This document shows positions 9,712 through 18,205 of a stretch of DNA of 64,000 nt, one piece after another (within the stretch, counting starts at the first letter, position 1; each line of letters starts with the position of its first letter). The DNA lies in contig JARUPY010000031.1 in the NCBI GenBank assembly GCA_029817715.1, forward strand, positions 62,001 to 126,000. The letters are read 5' to 3'. Both the position numbers and the translations under genes were made by a program. Source of the stretch: Melastoma dodecandrum. Lineage: Eukaryota > Streptophyta > Magnoliopsida > Myrtales > Melastomataceae. A model generated the notes under the pieces. That model saw nothing but the letters and a program-made list of their open reading frames with translations. It made no database searches and was not told where the DNA came from.

Positions 9712-10788
9712 ATGAAGCGGACTTCCCTCGGCGCCAGCCTCGCCTCCTGTCTCGGCGCCCTTCTGCTCCTCGCCGCCCCGGCCCGCGCCGACGACAAGCT
9801 GAAGGTCGGCTTCGTCTATGTCGGGCCCGTGGCCGATTACGGCTACTCGTTCCAGCACGACCTCAGCCGCAAGGCGCTAGCCGAAGCGCTGCCCGACAAG
9901 GTCGAGACCACCTATCTCGAGAATGTGCCGGAGGCCGTCAGCGAGCGGGCGATCGAGAAGCTCGCCCGCTCAGGCATGGGCCTGATCTTCACCACGTCGT
10001 TCGGCTTCATGGAGCCGACCCTGAAGGTCGCCAGGAAGTTCCCGAAGGTGAAGTTCGAGCACGCCACCGGCTACAAGCGCGCCGCCAACGTCTCGACCTA
10101 CTCGGCGCGGTTCTACGAAGGCCGCTACGTCTGCGGGAAGATCGCCGCCAAGCTCACGAAGTCGGGCACGGTCGGCTACATCGCGTCGTTCCCGATCCCC
10201 GAAGTGGTGAGCGGCATCAACGCGTTCATGCTGGGCGCGCAGTCGGTCAACCCGAACATCAAGCTGAAGATCGTCTGGGTGAACACGTGGTTCGACCCGG
10301 GCAAGGAGGCCGAAGCCGCCAAGGCCCTGCTCGCCCAGGGCGCCGACATCCTGGCCCAGCACACGGACTCGGCCGCGCCCCTTCAGGAGGCCGAGAAGCA
10401 GGGCAAGCTCGCCTTTGGCCAGTCCTCGGACCAGTACCGCTTCGCCCCGAAGGCGCAGCTGACCGCCGTCGTGGACGACTGGAACGGCTACGTGATCGCC
10501 GAGGCCAAGGCCGTCCTCGACGGATCCTGGCAGAGCCACGACACCTGGGGCGGGATCAAGGACGGCATGGTCGTGCTGGCGCCCTTCACCAACATGCCCA
10601 CCGACGTGAAGGCCATGGCGGAAGACACGGTCAAGGCGATCGCCACTGGTCAGGTCCACCCCTTCGCCGGACCGGTGACGAAGCAGGACGGGAGCGTCGC
10701 GGTGAAGGCGGGCGAGACCGCGCCGGACCCGATGATCCTCGGCATGAACTGGTACGTGAAGGGGATCGACGACACGCTGCCCCAGTAA
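9712..10788 (+). CDS. BMP-family substrate-binding protein of the nucleoside ABC importer
   Basis: A periplasmic binding protein of 358 residues. The signal peptide spans about residues 1-25 (LASCLGALLLLAAPARA, then DDKLKVGF). VGFVYVGPVADYGYS, TTSFGFMEP, GYIASFPIPEVVSGINAF and DDWNGYV are typical of the BMP/Med nucleoside-binding family. No lipobox cysteine is present, so it should be soluble. ATG 9712 is chosen over 9697 because TGAGGA lies 8 bases before it and it gives the better signal peptide. Ends the Tsx-importer operon. Confidence 0.9.
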   Translation: MKRTSLGASLASCLGALLLLAAPARADDKLKVGFVYVGPVADYGYSFQHDLSRKALAEALPDKVETTYLENVPEAVSERAIEKLARSGMGLIFTTSFGFMEPTLKVARKFPKVKFEHATGYKRAANVSTYSARFYEGRYVCGKIAAKLTKSGTVGYIASFPIPEVVSGINAFMLGAQSVNPNIKLKIVWVNTWFDPGKEAEAAKALLAQGADILAQHTDSAAPLQEAEKQGKLAFGQSSDQYRFAPKAQLTAVVDDWNGYVIAEAKAVLDGSWQSHDTWGGIKDGMVVLAPFTNMPTDVKAMAEDTVKAIATGQVHPFAGPVTKQDGSVAVKAGETAPDPMILGMNWYVKGIDDTLPQ

Positions 10789-10868
10789 GAGCCTCTCACA
10801 AAACTTCCGCTGCGCCGTCGAGGCCAGAGGGAGAACTCCCGGTGATCGGGAGTTTTGTGAGAAGCTCT
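10788..10868. repeat. 81-bp element with 18-bp terminal inverted repeats (MITE-like or terminator)
   Basis: The left end AGAGCCTCTCACAAAACT (10788-10805) is matched, reversed and complemented, by AGTTTTGTGAGAAGCTCT (10851-10868), 17 of 18 bases. Inside the right half lies a second hairpin, AACTCCCG / CGGGAGTT with a 5-base loop, followed by TTTTG. The long terminal repeats resemble insertion-sequence ends, so this may be a non-autonomous element. Its position right after a stop codon means it probably also acts as the operon's transcription terminator. No clear target duplication is seen. Confidence 0.55.
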
Positions 10869-10892
10869 GAGGGGCAGCGAGCCGGCTGGCGC

Positions 10893-11174
10893 TCAGCGCG
10901 GGGCGGGTGCCTGCGGCGTGACGACGGGCGCGCCGCCCTGCTCACCGGCCGGAATGCCGTCCGAGCGCGGCGCGGCGGTGGGCGGCGCGACGGGAACCGC
11001 GTCGCCGGAGCGGATCGCCTCCGCCTCGTTGCGCGCTCCCGCGAGGCCCTCCGTCCCGCCGGGCGCCGTCGCCGGGTCGCGACCGGCCGGGGCTCCCAGG
11101 GACTGGGCCGCCACGCCGCCGGAGGCTGCGAGAAGTCCGGCCAGAGCGATGATCAGGGTCGAGGGGGCGCGCAT
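10893..11174 (-). CDS. Small exported protein of the APAG/TAPGG family (hypothetical)
   Basis: 93 residues: Sec signal peptide MRAPSTLIIALAGLLAASGG ending VAA before QSLGAPAG. The mature part is rich in Ala, Pro and Gly and low in structure. The start of the mature part (QSLGAPAG, then TAPGG) resembles the small exported protein at 13337 and, more weakly, the one at 11505. Function unknown. Confidence 0.5.
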   Translation of the reverse strand: MRAPSTLIIALAGLLAASGGVAAQSLGAPAGRDPATAPGGTEGLAGARNEAEAIRSGDAVPVAPPTAAPRSDGIPAGEQGGAPVVTPQAPAPR

Positions 11175-11258
11175 CGTCAGTCCGGTTCCGTCGCGTGAGT
11201 GCTGGGGACGAATGGCGCAGGCGGCGACAAGTTCCGTGTGGTCCGCCCGCGCCGGATG

Positions 11259-11505
11259 TTATCTAGAATCGCCGGTGATGCGCGCCGTGCCGGTGACGGT
11301 GCCCCGCCCGGTGATGGCGGCGCACGACCCGTCCGCGGAGGCCACCGGGCGCGGTCGCGCGCGGCTGGCCCGCAGGGGGCGTCAGGCTGCCCTGGGCTGC
11401 CGCCTGAGGCGGCCTGAGGGCGCCGTGCCCATCGAGGGTGGCGCCGAGGGCGAGCCAGGCCACCCCGGCCAGCAGGACCAACGAACCCGATCGAGACAAT
11501 GCCAT
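11259..11505 (-). CDS. Small exported protein, probable frameshift (hypothetical)
   Basis: The ATG at 11505 follows AGGAGAA at 7 bases. The product has a hydrophobic signal segment (GSLVLLAGVAWLALGATL) and then QGSLTPPAGQPRATAPGG. In the annotated frame the last 30 residues are an odd His/Arg-rich tail ending near 11263. One base shift after about residue 52 gives VASADGSCAAITGRGTVTGT and a stop at 11259, which looks more like protein. It is divergent from the permease gene at 11661. Function unknown. Confidence 0.45.
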
Positions 11506-11660
11506 CCGCGCTTCTCCTGGCGGTGGGATGGGCCGTCCCGTCCCCACGCTCCGGCACCGAAGCAGGCGGCGGGCCAGACCGGGCGCTCTGGCACATGGAT
11601 TGCGCAGCCTCGATGCCGCGCCCGATCCTCCGAAGGGTGCGCCGGAGGGATGATCCCGCC

Positions 11661-13073
11661 ATGTCGAGTGCCACCCGGTCCGAACCGGTTCCGAGCCCCG
11701 TGCCGGAGGCACAGCCCGCCTCCGCTCCGGGGGCCGCGGACGCCGTGAGCGCCAAGCCCGTCGCCCTCGGGCTCCTCGGCCTTCAGCACGTGCTGGTGAT
11801 GTATGCCGGCGCGGTGGCGGTGCCCTTGATCGTCGGGCGCGCCCTCAAACTGCCGCCGGATCAGGTCGCGATGCTGGTGAGCGCCGACCTGTTCGCGGGC
11901 GGCCTCGCGACGCTGGTGCAGAGCTGGGGCCTGCCCGGTATCGGCGTGCGGATGCCGGTGATGATGGGCGTGACCTTCGCGGCGGTGACGCCGATGATCG
12001 CCATCGGCCTCACCCCGGGCGTCGGCCTCACGGGCGTCTACGGCGCCGTGATCGCGGCGGGGCTCTTCGCGTTGCTGGCCGCGCCGCTCGTCGGGCGCCT
12101 GCTGCCGCTGTTCCCGCCGGTCGTCACCGGGACGATCATCCTCGTCATCGGCATCTCGCTGATGCGGGTGGGCGTGAACTGGGCGGCCGGCGGGATCGGC
12201 AGCCCGCATTACGGCGCGCCGCTCAACCTCGCCATCGCGGCCTTCGTGCTGTGCGTGATCCTGGCGATTACCCGGTTCGGGACCGGCTTCGTCAACTCGG
12301 CCTCGGTGCTGGCCGGCATCGTCGTCGGCACGCTGGTCGCCGGCCTCTGCGGGCTCGTCGATCTCAGCCACGTCGCCACCGCGCCGTGGTTCGACCTCGT
12401 CCGCCCCTTCGCGTTCGGCTTGCCGACCTTCGATCCCGTCTCCATCGTCACCCTTTGCGTGGTGATGGTGGTGGTGATGATCGAATCGACCGGCATGTTC
12501 CTCGCCCTGAGCGAGATCTGCGCGGACCCGGTCGACGAGGCGCGCCTCACCCAGGGCCTGCGCGGCGACGGCGTCGGCACGGTGATCGGCGGCATCTTCA
12601 ACACCTTCCCCTACACCTCGTTCTCGCAGAACATCGGCCTCGTCGGCGTGACGGGCGTCCGGACCCGGTATGTCGCGGTCGTCGGCGGCGCCATCATGCT
12701 GGGGCTCGGGCTCGTCCCGAAGCTGGCGGCCCTGGCCGAGGCGGTCCCGCAATGCGTGCTCGGCGGCGCGGGTCTCGTGATGTTCGGCATGGTCGGGGCC
12801 ACCGGCGTGCGCATCCTCGGCACGGTGGATTTCGCCGCCAACCGCAACAACCTGTTCGTGGTCGCCGTCTCGGTCGGCTTCGGGATGATCCCGCTGGTGG
12901 CCCCCGCCTTCTTCAAGGAGATGCCCCACGCCCTGCACCCCCTGCTCGAATCCGGCATCCTGCTCTGCGCCCTCTCGGCCGTGGTCCTGAACCTGTTCTT
13001 CAACGGGTTTGGCGCGCCGGATGCGGCCCGTGCCGTTGCCATCCAGCAGGCCAGAGCGGCGCAAGCTCATTGA
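11661..13073 (+). CDS. NCS2-family nucleobase permease (uracil/xanthine type)
   Basis: An inner-membrane nucleobase:cation symporter of 470 residues, the usual size, with about 12-14 hydrophobic segments. The diagnostic QN motif reads SFSQNIGLVGVTGVRTRYV near residues 315-333, and GVRMPVMMGVTFA near 95 is also conserved. XanQ/XanP/UacT-like transporters take up xanthine or urate, UraA-like ones uracil; the sequence alone does not decide. Neighbouring guanine deaminase and BMP importers favour a purine. The ATG at 11661 follows GGAGGG at 11 bases. No breaks. Confidence 0.9.
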   Translation: MSSATRSEPVPSPVPEAQPASAPGAADAVSAKPVALGLLGLQHVLVMYAGAVAVPLIVGRALKLPPDQVAMLVSADLFAGGLATLVQSWGLPGIGVRMPVMMGVTFAAVTPMIAIGLTPGVGLTGVYGAVIAAGLFALLAAPLVGRLLPLFPPVVTGTIILVIGISLMRVGVNWAAGGIGSPHYGAPLNLAIAAFVLCVILAITRFGTGFVNSASVLAGIVVGTLVAGLCGLVDLSHVATAPWFDLVRPFAFGLPTFDPVSIVTLCVVMVVVMIESTGMFLALSEICADPVDEARLTQGLRGDGVGTVIGGIFNTFPYTSFSQNIGLVGVTGVRTRYVAVVGGAIMLGLGLVPKLAALAEAVPQCVLGGAGLVMFGMVGATGVRILGTVDFAANRNNLFVVAVSVGFGMIPLVAPAFFKEMPHALHPLLESGILLCALSAVVLNLFFNGFGAPDAARAVAIQQARAAQAH

Positions 13074-13274
13074 CGCGGGGGACGCGACGAGGAAGGTCCG
13101 TGCCAGAACGCACACATCTTCGTCTCGGCGAGCCGTACAGTCGCTAGGTCATTCTGCCTCTTGAGAAAAATCCTACGCCCGCTACCTTCGGGAGACCGTG
13201 GGCAAGCCGATGGCCGTGCGTCAACGCACACACTTCAAGCAATTCGTGTTGGATCTCCAGGCATCGCTGCACAT

Positions 13275-13285
13275 TTGACTGTCAA
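13275..13285. repeat. Small palindrome TTGACTGTCAA upstream of an exported-protein gene
   Basis: Five-base perfect arms around one central base, about 50 bases before the ATG at 13328/13337. It may be a regulatory half of a larger site, but this short it could be chance. The 250 bases between the NCS2 permease and this gene hold no other gene. Confidence 0.25.
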
Positions 13286-13336
13286 CAGCCTCGGCCGGGA
13301 AACCGGCGTACGGCTTCGAACTTTCGGATGTCCGCC

Positions 13337-13588
13337 ATGTCCTACCGTATTCTCGCCGGCGCCCTCGTCGGCCTCTCGCTCACCACCGGCGCCTTCGCGC
13401 AGAGCTTCACGGCCCCGGCCGGCATTCCGGCGGTCACCGCCCCCGGCGGCGTTCAGGGCCGCGCGGCCGTGCCGAACCTGATCGATTCGCGCAACGTCGA
13501 TGGCTACGCCGTGATCCGCAACGACGGCGTGGAGGTGACGGGTTCGATTCCGCACGGGCAGGGCAGCCGGATCGTCCGCACCCGCTAG
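13337..13588 (+). CDS. Small exported protein of the APAG/TAPGG family (hypothetical)
   Basis: 83 residues from ATG 13337 (an in-frame ATG at 13328 adds three). Sec signal peptide MSYRILAGALVGLSLTTGAFA, then QSFTAPAGIPAVTAPGGVQG. The mature part is about 60 residues and ends in a basic tail. It shares the Q-S-x-x-APAG...TAPGG opening with the protein at 10893-11174. No known domain recognised. Confidence 0.6.
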   Translation: MSYRILAGALVGLSLTTGAFAQSFTAPAGIPAVTAPGGVQGRAAVPNLIDSRNVDGYAVIRNDGVEVTGSIPHGQGSRIVRTR

Positions 13589-13669
13589 GCAGCGAGTCGC
13601 GCGGCGGACCTCGCAAGGCCCGACGTCCGGGTTTTCGCCCCCTCGCTTACTGCCATGCTTTTCACCATC

Positions 13670-13693
13670 GGCCGCCCGCGATGTGGGCGGCCG
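13670..13693. terminator. GC-rich hairpin after the small exported-protein gene
   Basis: CGGCCGCCC (13670-13678) and GGGCGGCCG (13685-13693) form a perfect 9-bp stem with a 6-base loop. No T-run follows, so it may be a weak or Rho-assisted terminator, or a simple palindromic repeat. The surrounding gap of about 230 bases has no gene. Confidence 0.4.
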
Positions 13694-13818
13694 ACTTCGC
13701 GTCCAGGCCGCACAACTGCCGCGCGAGTGACGCAAATATCGGCTTCGCGTGCCCGGCAGCTCCCCCTAAACTTTCGCCCTGCCCACCGTTTTCGTGGGTC
13801 GAATAGGGTGATCGACGC

Positions 13819-14925
13819 GTGGCACATCTTCCCCTGACGCGCAGATTAGTTCTCGGCGCAGGCGCGGTCCTCGGCCTCGACGCCGTCACGGGTGGTCGCG
13901 CCCGCGCGGCGACGCCCCTCACGGTCGGCTTCATCTATGTCGGTCCGAAGGACGATTACGGATATAATCAAGCCCATGCGCAGGCCGCCAAGGCCTTGAA
14001 GGGCATGAGCGGCGTCGAGATCACCGAGGAGGAGCGCGTCCCGGAGACCAACGCCGTCGAGAAGACCATGGAGAGCATGATCAATCTCGACGGGGCGACG
14101 TTGCTGTTCCCGACGTCGTTTGGATATTACAATCCCTACCTTCTGGCCGAGGCGCGCAAGAACCCGAAGATCCAGTTCCGCCATTGCGGTGGCTTGTGGA
14201 CCGAGAAGGATCCGCCGAACGCCGGTTCCTATTTCGGCTACATCGCGCAGGGGCAGTATCTCAACGGGATCGTGGCCGGCCACACCACGAAGTCGAAGAA
14301 GATCGGCTTCGTCGCGGCCAAGCCGATCCCGCAGGTGCTGAACAACGTCAACGCCTTCCTGCTCGGCGCCCGCAGCGTCGATCCGAGCATCACGTGCCAG
14401 GTGATCTTCACCGGGGAATGGTCGCTGGCGGTCAAGGAGGCGGAGGCAACGAACGCCCTGGTCGACGGCGGCGCCGACGTCATCACCTGCCACGTCGACA
14501 GCCCCAAGGTCGTCGTCGAGACTGCGGCACGGCGCGGCGCCTATGTGTGCGGCTACCACGTCGACCAGTCGCCCCTGGCCCCCCAGAAATACCTGACGGG
14601 GGCCGAGTGGAACTGGCTGCCCATCTATAAGGACGCCATCGCCGCGATGCAGGCCGGCAAGGTGCCCGCGCATTTCGTGCGCGGCGGGCTGGCGGACGGC
14701 TACGTGAAGATGAGCCCCTATGGTCCGGGGATGTCGGACGCTGCCCGCCGGAACGCCGACGCGGTGAAGGCCGAGATGCTCAAGGGCGGCTACGAAATCA
14801 TCAAGGGGCCGCTCAAGGACAATACCGGCAAGGAGGTGATGCCCGCCGGCAAGGCCTATCCCGAGAAGGCCGCCGAGTTGGAGAGCACGAACTACCTCGT
14901 GGAGGGCGTGAAGGGCTCGGTCTGA
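13819..14925 (+). CDS. BMP-family substrate-binding protein, second importer
   Basis: 368 residues from GTG 13819. The N-terminus has a twin-arginine-like LTRRLVLGAGAVLG followed by a hydrophobic run and RARAATPLTVGF, so export is by Tat or Sec. VGFIYVGPKDDYGYNQ, PTSFGYYNP, GFVAAKPIPQVLNNVNAF and GADVITCHVDSPK match the BMP/nucleoside-binding family and align with the first importer's binding protein. First gene of an operon with two permeases, two amidohydrolases and an ATPase. The substrate may be a purine derivative or ureide. Confidence 0.9.
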   Translation: MAHLPLTRRLVLGAGAVLGLDAVTGGRARAATPLTVGFIYVGPKDDYGYNQAHAQAAKALKGMSGVEITEEERVPETNAVEKTMESMINLDGATLLFPTSFGYYNPYLLAEARKNPKIQFRHCGGLWTEKDPPNAGSYFGYIAQGQYLNGIVAGHTTKSKKIGFVAAKPIPQVLNNVNAFLLGARSVDPSITCQVIFTGEWSLAVKEAEATNALVDGGADVITCHVDSPKVVVETAARRGAYVCGYHVDQSPLAPQKYLTGAEWNWLPIYKDAIAAMQAGKVPAHFVRGGLADGYVKMSPYGPGMSDAARRNADAVKAEMLKGGYEIIKGPLKDNTGKEVMPAGKAYPEKAAELESTNYLVEGVKGSV

Positions 14926-14956
14926 CGCCCCCGTCACGCCCACTCCGGCATCGTGT

Positions 14957-15030
14957 GCGCAGCGAAGCGACCCAGGACAGCGGGACCTGTCCGGCCGTGG
15001 CGTGTCCCTGGATTGCTTCGCTCTGCGCGC
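14957..15030. repeat. REP-like extended hairpin between two importer genes
   Basis: GCGCAGCGAAGC near 14957 and GCTTCGCTCTGCGC near 15015 pair with one small bulge, and CCAGG / CCTGG extends the stem. An inner GGACAG / CTGTCC hairpin lies in the loop. This GCGCAG-CGAAGC-CCAGG pattern resembles palindromic repeats scattered in Rhizobiales genomes. It lies inside an operon, so it may set mRNA stability and give more binding protein than permease. Confidence 0.55.
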
Positions 15031-15112
15031 AACGACGGCGGTTGCTGACGGGACCGGCTGGCACGGTTTCTGCGGCGCCCGCCGGGTAGGCCATCGCGGA
15101 GGATCCTGAGCT

Positions 15113-16255
15113 TTGGTTGCGGATGCCGCCCCCTCGAAGCTCGCCGGCGACAAGCCGCGAGCCTGGACCACGCTTCCCTTCAGGGCGTGGCTGGCCCGTC
15201 GCCTGGAAGCCCTGGCCATCCCGGTCGGCGCCGCCCTGGCGGGTTTCCTGCTGTTCGGCCTCTTCCTGATGGCGCTCGGCAAATCGCCCCTGCAGCTCAT
15301 CGAGATCGTCTGGCGCGGCGGCTTCGGCTCCCCCTTCGCCCTCGGCAACAGTCTGCAGCGGGCCGCCCCCCTCCTGTTCGCCGCCCTGTGCGTCGCGCTG
15401 CCGGCGCGGCTGGGCCTCGTGGTGATCGGCGGTGAGGGTGCGATCGTCCTCGGCGGCCTCTCCGCGGCGGCGGCGGCCCAACCGCTCGCCGGGCTGCCCG
15501 CCGCGCTGGCGGTTCCCCTGATGGCCGGCGCGGCAGCGTTGACGGGGGCCGTCTGGATCGGCGCGGTCGGCTGGCGCCAGGCCTATCGCAACGTCAATGC
15601 GACCATCGCCAGCCTCCTCCTGGCGTACATCGCCATCGCGCTGGCGAACCACCTGATCGAGGGGCCGCTGCGCGATCCCGCGAGCCTCAACAAGCCGTCC
15701 ACCCTGCCCGTGGGCGACGCGTTCATGCTCGGCCCGATGCCGGTGATCGGCGTCCATTGGGGGCTCGGCTGCGGGATCCTCGCCTGCGTGATCGCCTACG
15801 TGCTGATGGACCGGACCACGATCGGATTCGCGGCGCGGATCGCGGGCGGGAACGTGCGCGCGGCGCAGATCCAGGGCCTGCCGGTGGGCCGGCTCATCGT
15901 CGGATTCACGGCGCTGGGCGGGGCCTTCGCGGCATTGGCCGGGTATTTCGAGGTGGCCGCGGTCCAGGGAACCGCCAACGGCACCCTGGCCGCGGGCTAC
16001 GGATACACCGGCATCCTGGTCGCATTCTTGGCCCGGCAGAACCCGCTCGCCATCGTGCCGGTCGCCTTCCTGCTCGGCGGGATCGAGGCGTCGGGCGGGC
16101 TGATCCAGCGCCGGATGCAGCTTCCCGACGCGACCGTGCTGGTGCTCGAAGGCCTGCTGTTCCTCGTGGTCCTCCTGAGCGAGACGCTCTACGGCCGGTT
16201 CAAGCTGTTCAACCCGCATCTCTGGGCCGAGAAGCGCGAGGCCGTCCCCGCATGA
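15113..16255 (+). CDS. BMP-type ABC importer permease 1, second importer
   Basis: 380 residues from a TTG start chosen because GGAGGA lies 9 bases upstream and no ATG fits. About eight membrane segments. Family marks are VVIGGEGAIVLGGL, GGNVRAAQIQGLPVGR and AAGYGYTGILVAFLARQNPL. It pairs with the next gene. The stop overlaps the next ATG. Confidence 0.88.
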   Translation: MVADAAPSKLAGDKPRAWTTLPFRAWLARRLEALAIPVGAALAGFLLFGLFLMALGKSPLQLIEIVWRGGFGSPFALGNSLQRAAPLLFAALCVALPARLGLVVIGGEGAIVLGGLSAAAAAQPLAGLPAALAVPLMAGAAALTGAVWIGAVGWRQAYRNVNATIASLLLAYIAIALANHLIEGPLRDPASLNKPSTLPVGDAFMLGPMPVIGVHWGLGCGILACVIAYVLMDRTTIGFAARIAGGNVRAAQIQGLPVGRLIVGFTALGGAFAALAGYFEVAAVQGTANGTLAAGYGYTGILVAFLARQNPLAIVPVAFLLGGIEASGGLIQRRMQLPDATVLVLEGLLFLVVLLSETLYGRFKLFNPHLWAEKREAVPA

Positions 16256-17175
16256 GCGGCGACCTCGGCGTCTGGACGGTGCCCCTGGCGATGGTCGGGG
16301 GGGCGATCCGCGTCTCCACGCCGTTCCTGTTCGTGAGCCTCGGCGAGACCATCACCGAGCGCTCGGGCCGGATCAACCTCGGGCTCGAGGGGACCCTGGT
16401 CCTCGGCGCGATGTCAGCCTACGGCACCGCGGTGCTGACGAACTCGCCCTGGGCGGGGGTCGCGGTGGCGGGGCTCGCGGGCGGGCTGTTCGGCCTGCTC
16501 CACGGCTTCATCTGCAAGTTTCCGAAGGTGAACGACGTGGCGATCGGCATCGCCCTGATGCTGTTCGGCACCGGGCTGGCCTTCTTCTTCGGCAAGCCGT
16601 TCATCCAGCCCTCGGCACCGCCCCTGCCGGCGATCCCGTTCGGGGCGTGGTCGGACCTGCCGCAGGTCCAGGCGGCGCTACGCGTCAACGTGCTGTTCCT
16701 CGCGGGCGCGGCGCTGTCCGTCGCGCTCTGGTGGGGCCTGCGCAACACCCGGGCGGGACTGATCCTGCGGGTCGTCGGTGACAGCGCCGACGCGGCCCGG
16801 GCCCTGGGCTACGACGTCGACCGGGTGCGCCTCATCGCCACCGGGCTCGGCGGCGTGCTCGCCGGGATCGGCGGCTCGTACCTTTCGCTGTACTATCCCG
16901 GCTCCTGGAACGAGGGGATCTCCTCCGGACAGGGCCTGATGGCGGTGGCGCTGGTCATCTTCGCGCGCTGGAACCCGCTGGCCTGTTTCGGGGCGGCGCT
17001 CCTGTTCGGGGGCGCCGGCGCGCTCGGCCCGGCCCTGCAATCGGTGGGCGTCTCGCAGGGCTACTACCTGTTCTACGCCGCCCCCTACGTCCTGACCCTC
17101 GTCCTCCTGATCGCCACCTCCTCGCCCGACCGGGCGCTGGCCGGGGCCCCGGGCGAGCTGTCCCTGTCGAAGTGA
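16252..17175 (+). CDS. BMP-type ABC importer permease 2, second importer
   Basis: 307 residues, hydrophobic throughout. SLGETITERSGRINLGLEGT and LRNTRAGLILRVVGDSADAA are the usual permease-2 motifs and align with the gene at 8756. ATGA overlap with permease 1; a 10-base gap to the formamidase gene. Intact. Confidence 0.9.
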   Translation: MSGDLGVWTVPLAMVGGAIRVSTPFLFVSLGETITERSGRINLGLEGTLVLGAMSAYGTAVLTNSPWAGVAVAGLAGGLFGLLHGFICKFPKVNDVAIGIALMLFGTGLAFFFGKPFIQPSAPPLPAIPFGAWSDLPQVQAALRVNVLFLAGAALSVALWWGLRNTRAGLILRVVGDSADAARALGYDVDRVRLIATGLGGVLAGIGGSYLSLYYPGSWNEGISSGQGLMAVALVIFARWNPLACFGAALLFGGAGALGPALQSVGVSQGYYLFYAAPYVLTLVLLIATSSPDRALAGAPGELSLSK

Positions 17176-17185
17176 GTGTCAGCCG

Positions 17186-18205
17186 ATGAACGGCCTCGGT
17201 GGATTGAACAAGTCGGCGAACGGCGTCGTGATCGGCCTCGTGCAGCTGCAGCTGCCGCGGATCGAGACCCGCGCCGACATCGCCGCGCAGACCGACCGCA
17301 TCGTCGCGCTGGTCGCCAAGGCGCGCGCCAACCTCGCCACGATGGACCTCGTCGTGTTCCCCGAATACGCCCTGCACGGCCTGTCGATGGATACGCGTCC
17401 GGAGATCCTGTGCACCCTGGACGGCCCCGAGGTGGCGGCGTTCAGGCGCGCCTGCGCGGAGAACCGGATCTGGGGCTGCTTTTCCATTATGGAGGCCAAC
17501 CCGGGCGGGAATCCGTACAATTCCGGGCTGATCATCGACGATCGCGGCGATCTGAAACTCTACTATCGCAAGATGCACCCCTGGGTGCCGGTCGAGCCCT
17601 GGGAGCCCGGCGACCTCGGCATCCCGGTGATCGAGGGGCCGAAGGGCGCCAAGCTCGGCCTGATCATCTGCCACGACGGCATGTTCCCGGAGATGGCGCG
17701 GGAGGCCGCCTACAAGGGCGCCGAGATCATGATCCGCACCGCCGGCTACACCGCCCCGATCCGCGAATCCTGGCGGTTCACCAATCAGGCGAACGCGTTT
17801 TGCAACCTGATGGTCACCGCCAATGTCTGCCTGTGCGGGTCGGACGGCACCTTCGACTCCATGGGCGAGGGCATGATCTGCAACTTCGACGGGACGGTTC
17901 TGGCTCACGGCACCACCGGCCGCGTCGATGAGATCATCACCGCCGAGGTGCGGCCCGACCTCGTGCGCGAGGCGCGCCGGCACTGGGGGGTCGAGAACAA
18001 CATCTACCAGCTCGGCCACCGCGGCTACACGGCGGTCGCGGGCGGCGCGCAGGACTGCCCCTACACCTACATGACCGACCTCGCCGCCGGGCGTTACCGG
18101 GTGCCGTGGGAGGATCAGGTGGTGGTCACGGACGGCACCACCTGCGGCTTCCCGGCGCCGACCCGCCTCTACGACCAGCCCTCCCGGCGGGAGGCCGCCG
18201 AATGA
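17186..18205 (+). CDS. amiF: Formamidase
   Basis: Cytosolic nitrilase-superfamily amidase that hydrolyses formamide to formate and ammonia. 339 residues. The Glu-Lys-Cys triad is visible: [10 protein letters not shown] (Glu60), YYRKMHPW (Lys129) and [10 protein letters not shown] (Cys162). The N-terminus [20 protein letters not shown] and the long [20 protein letters not shown] stretch are characteristic of AmiF rather than AmiE. It lies inside an ABC-importer operon and overlaps the next gene by ATGA, so the imported compound may yield formamide. In a methylotroph the formate could also give reducing power. Confidence 0.93.
   Translation: MNGLGGLNKSANGVVIGLVQLQLPRIETRADIAAQTDRIVALVAKARANLATMDLVVFPEYALHGLSMDTRPEILCTLDGPEVAAFRRACAENRIWGCFSIMEANPGGNPYNSGLIIDDRGDLKLYYRKMHPWVPVEPWEPGDLGIPVIEGPKGAKLGLIICHDGMFPEMAREAAYKGAEIMIRTAGYTAPIRESWRFTNQANAFCNLMVTANVCLCGSDGTFDSMGEGMICNFDGTVLAHGTTGRVDEIITAEVRPDLVREARRHWGVENNIYQLGHRGYTAVAGGAQDCPYTYMTDLAAGRYRVPWEDQVVVTDGTTCGFPAPTRLYDQPSRREAAE

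Noticed and set aside
12450..12485. GTGATGGTGGTGGTGATGAT repeat as a regulatory repeat
   Set aside because: It encodes a Val/Met membrane segment of the NCS2 permease and needs no other explanation.
12209..12604. Long antisense open frames under the NCS2 permease (for example 11382-13115 minus)
   Set aside because: They are shadows of a GC-rich coding gene: low-complexity Arg/His/Asp composition, no motif, and no ribosome site.
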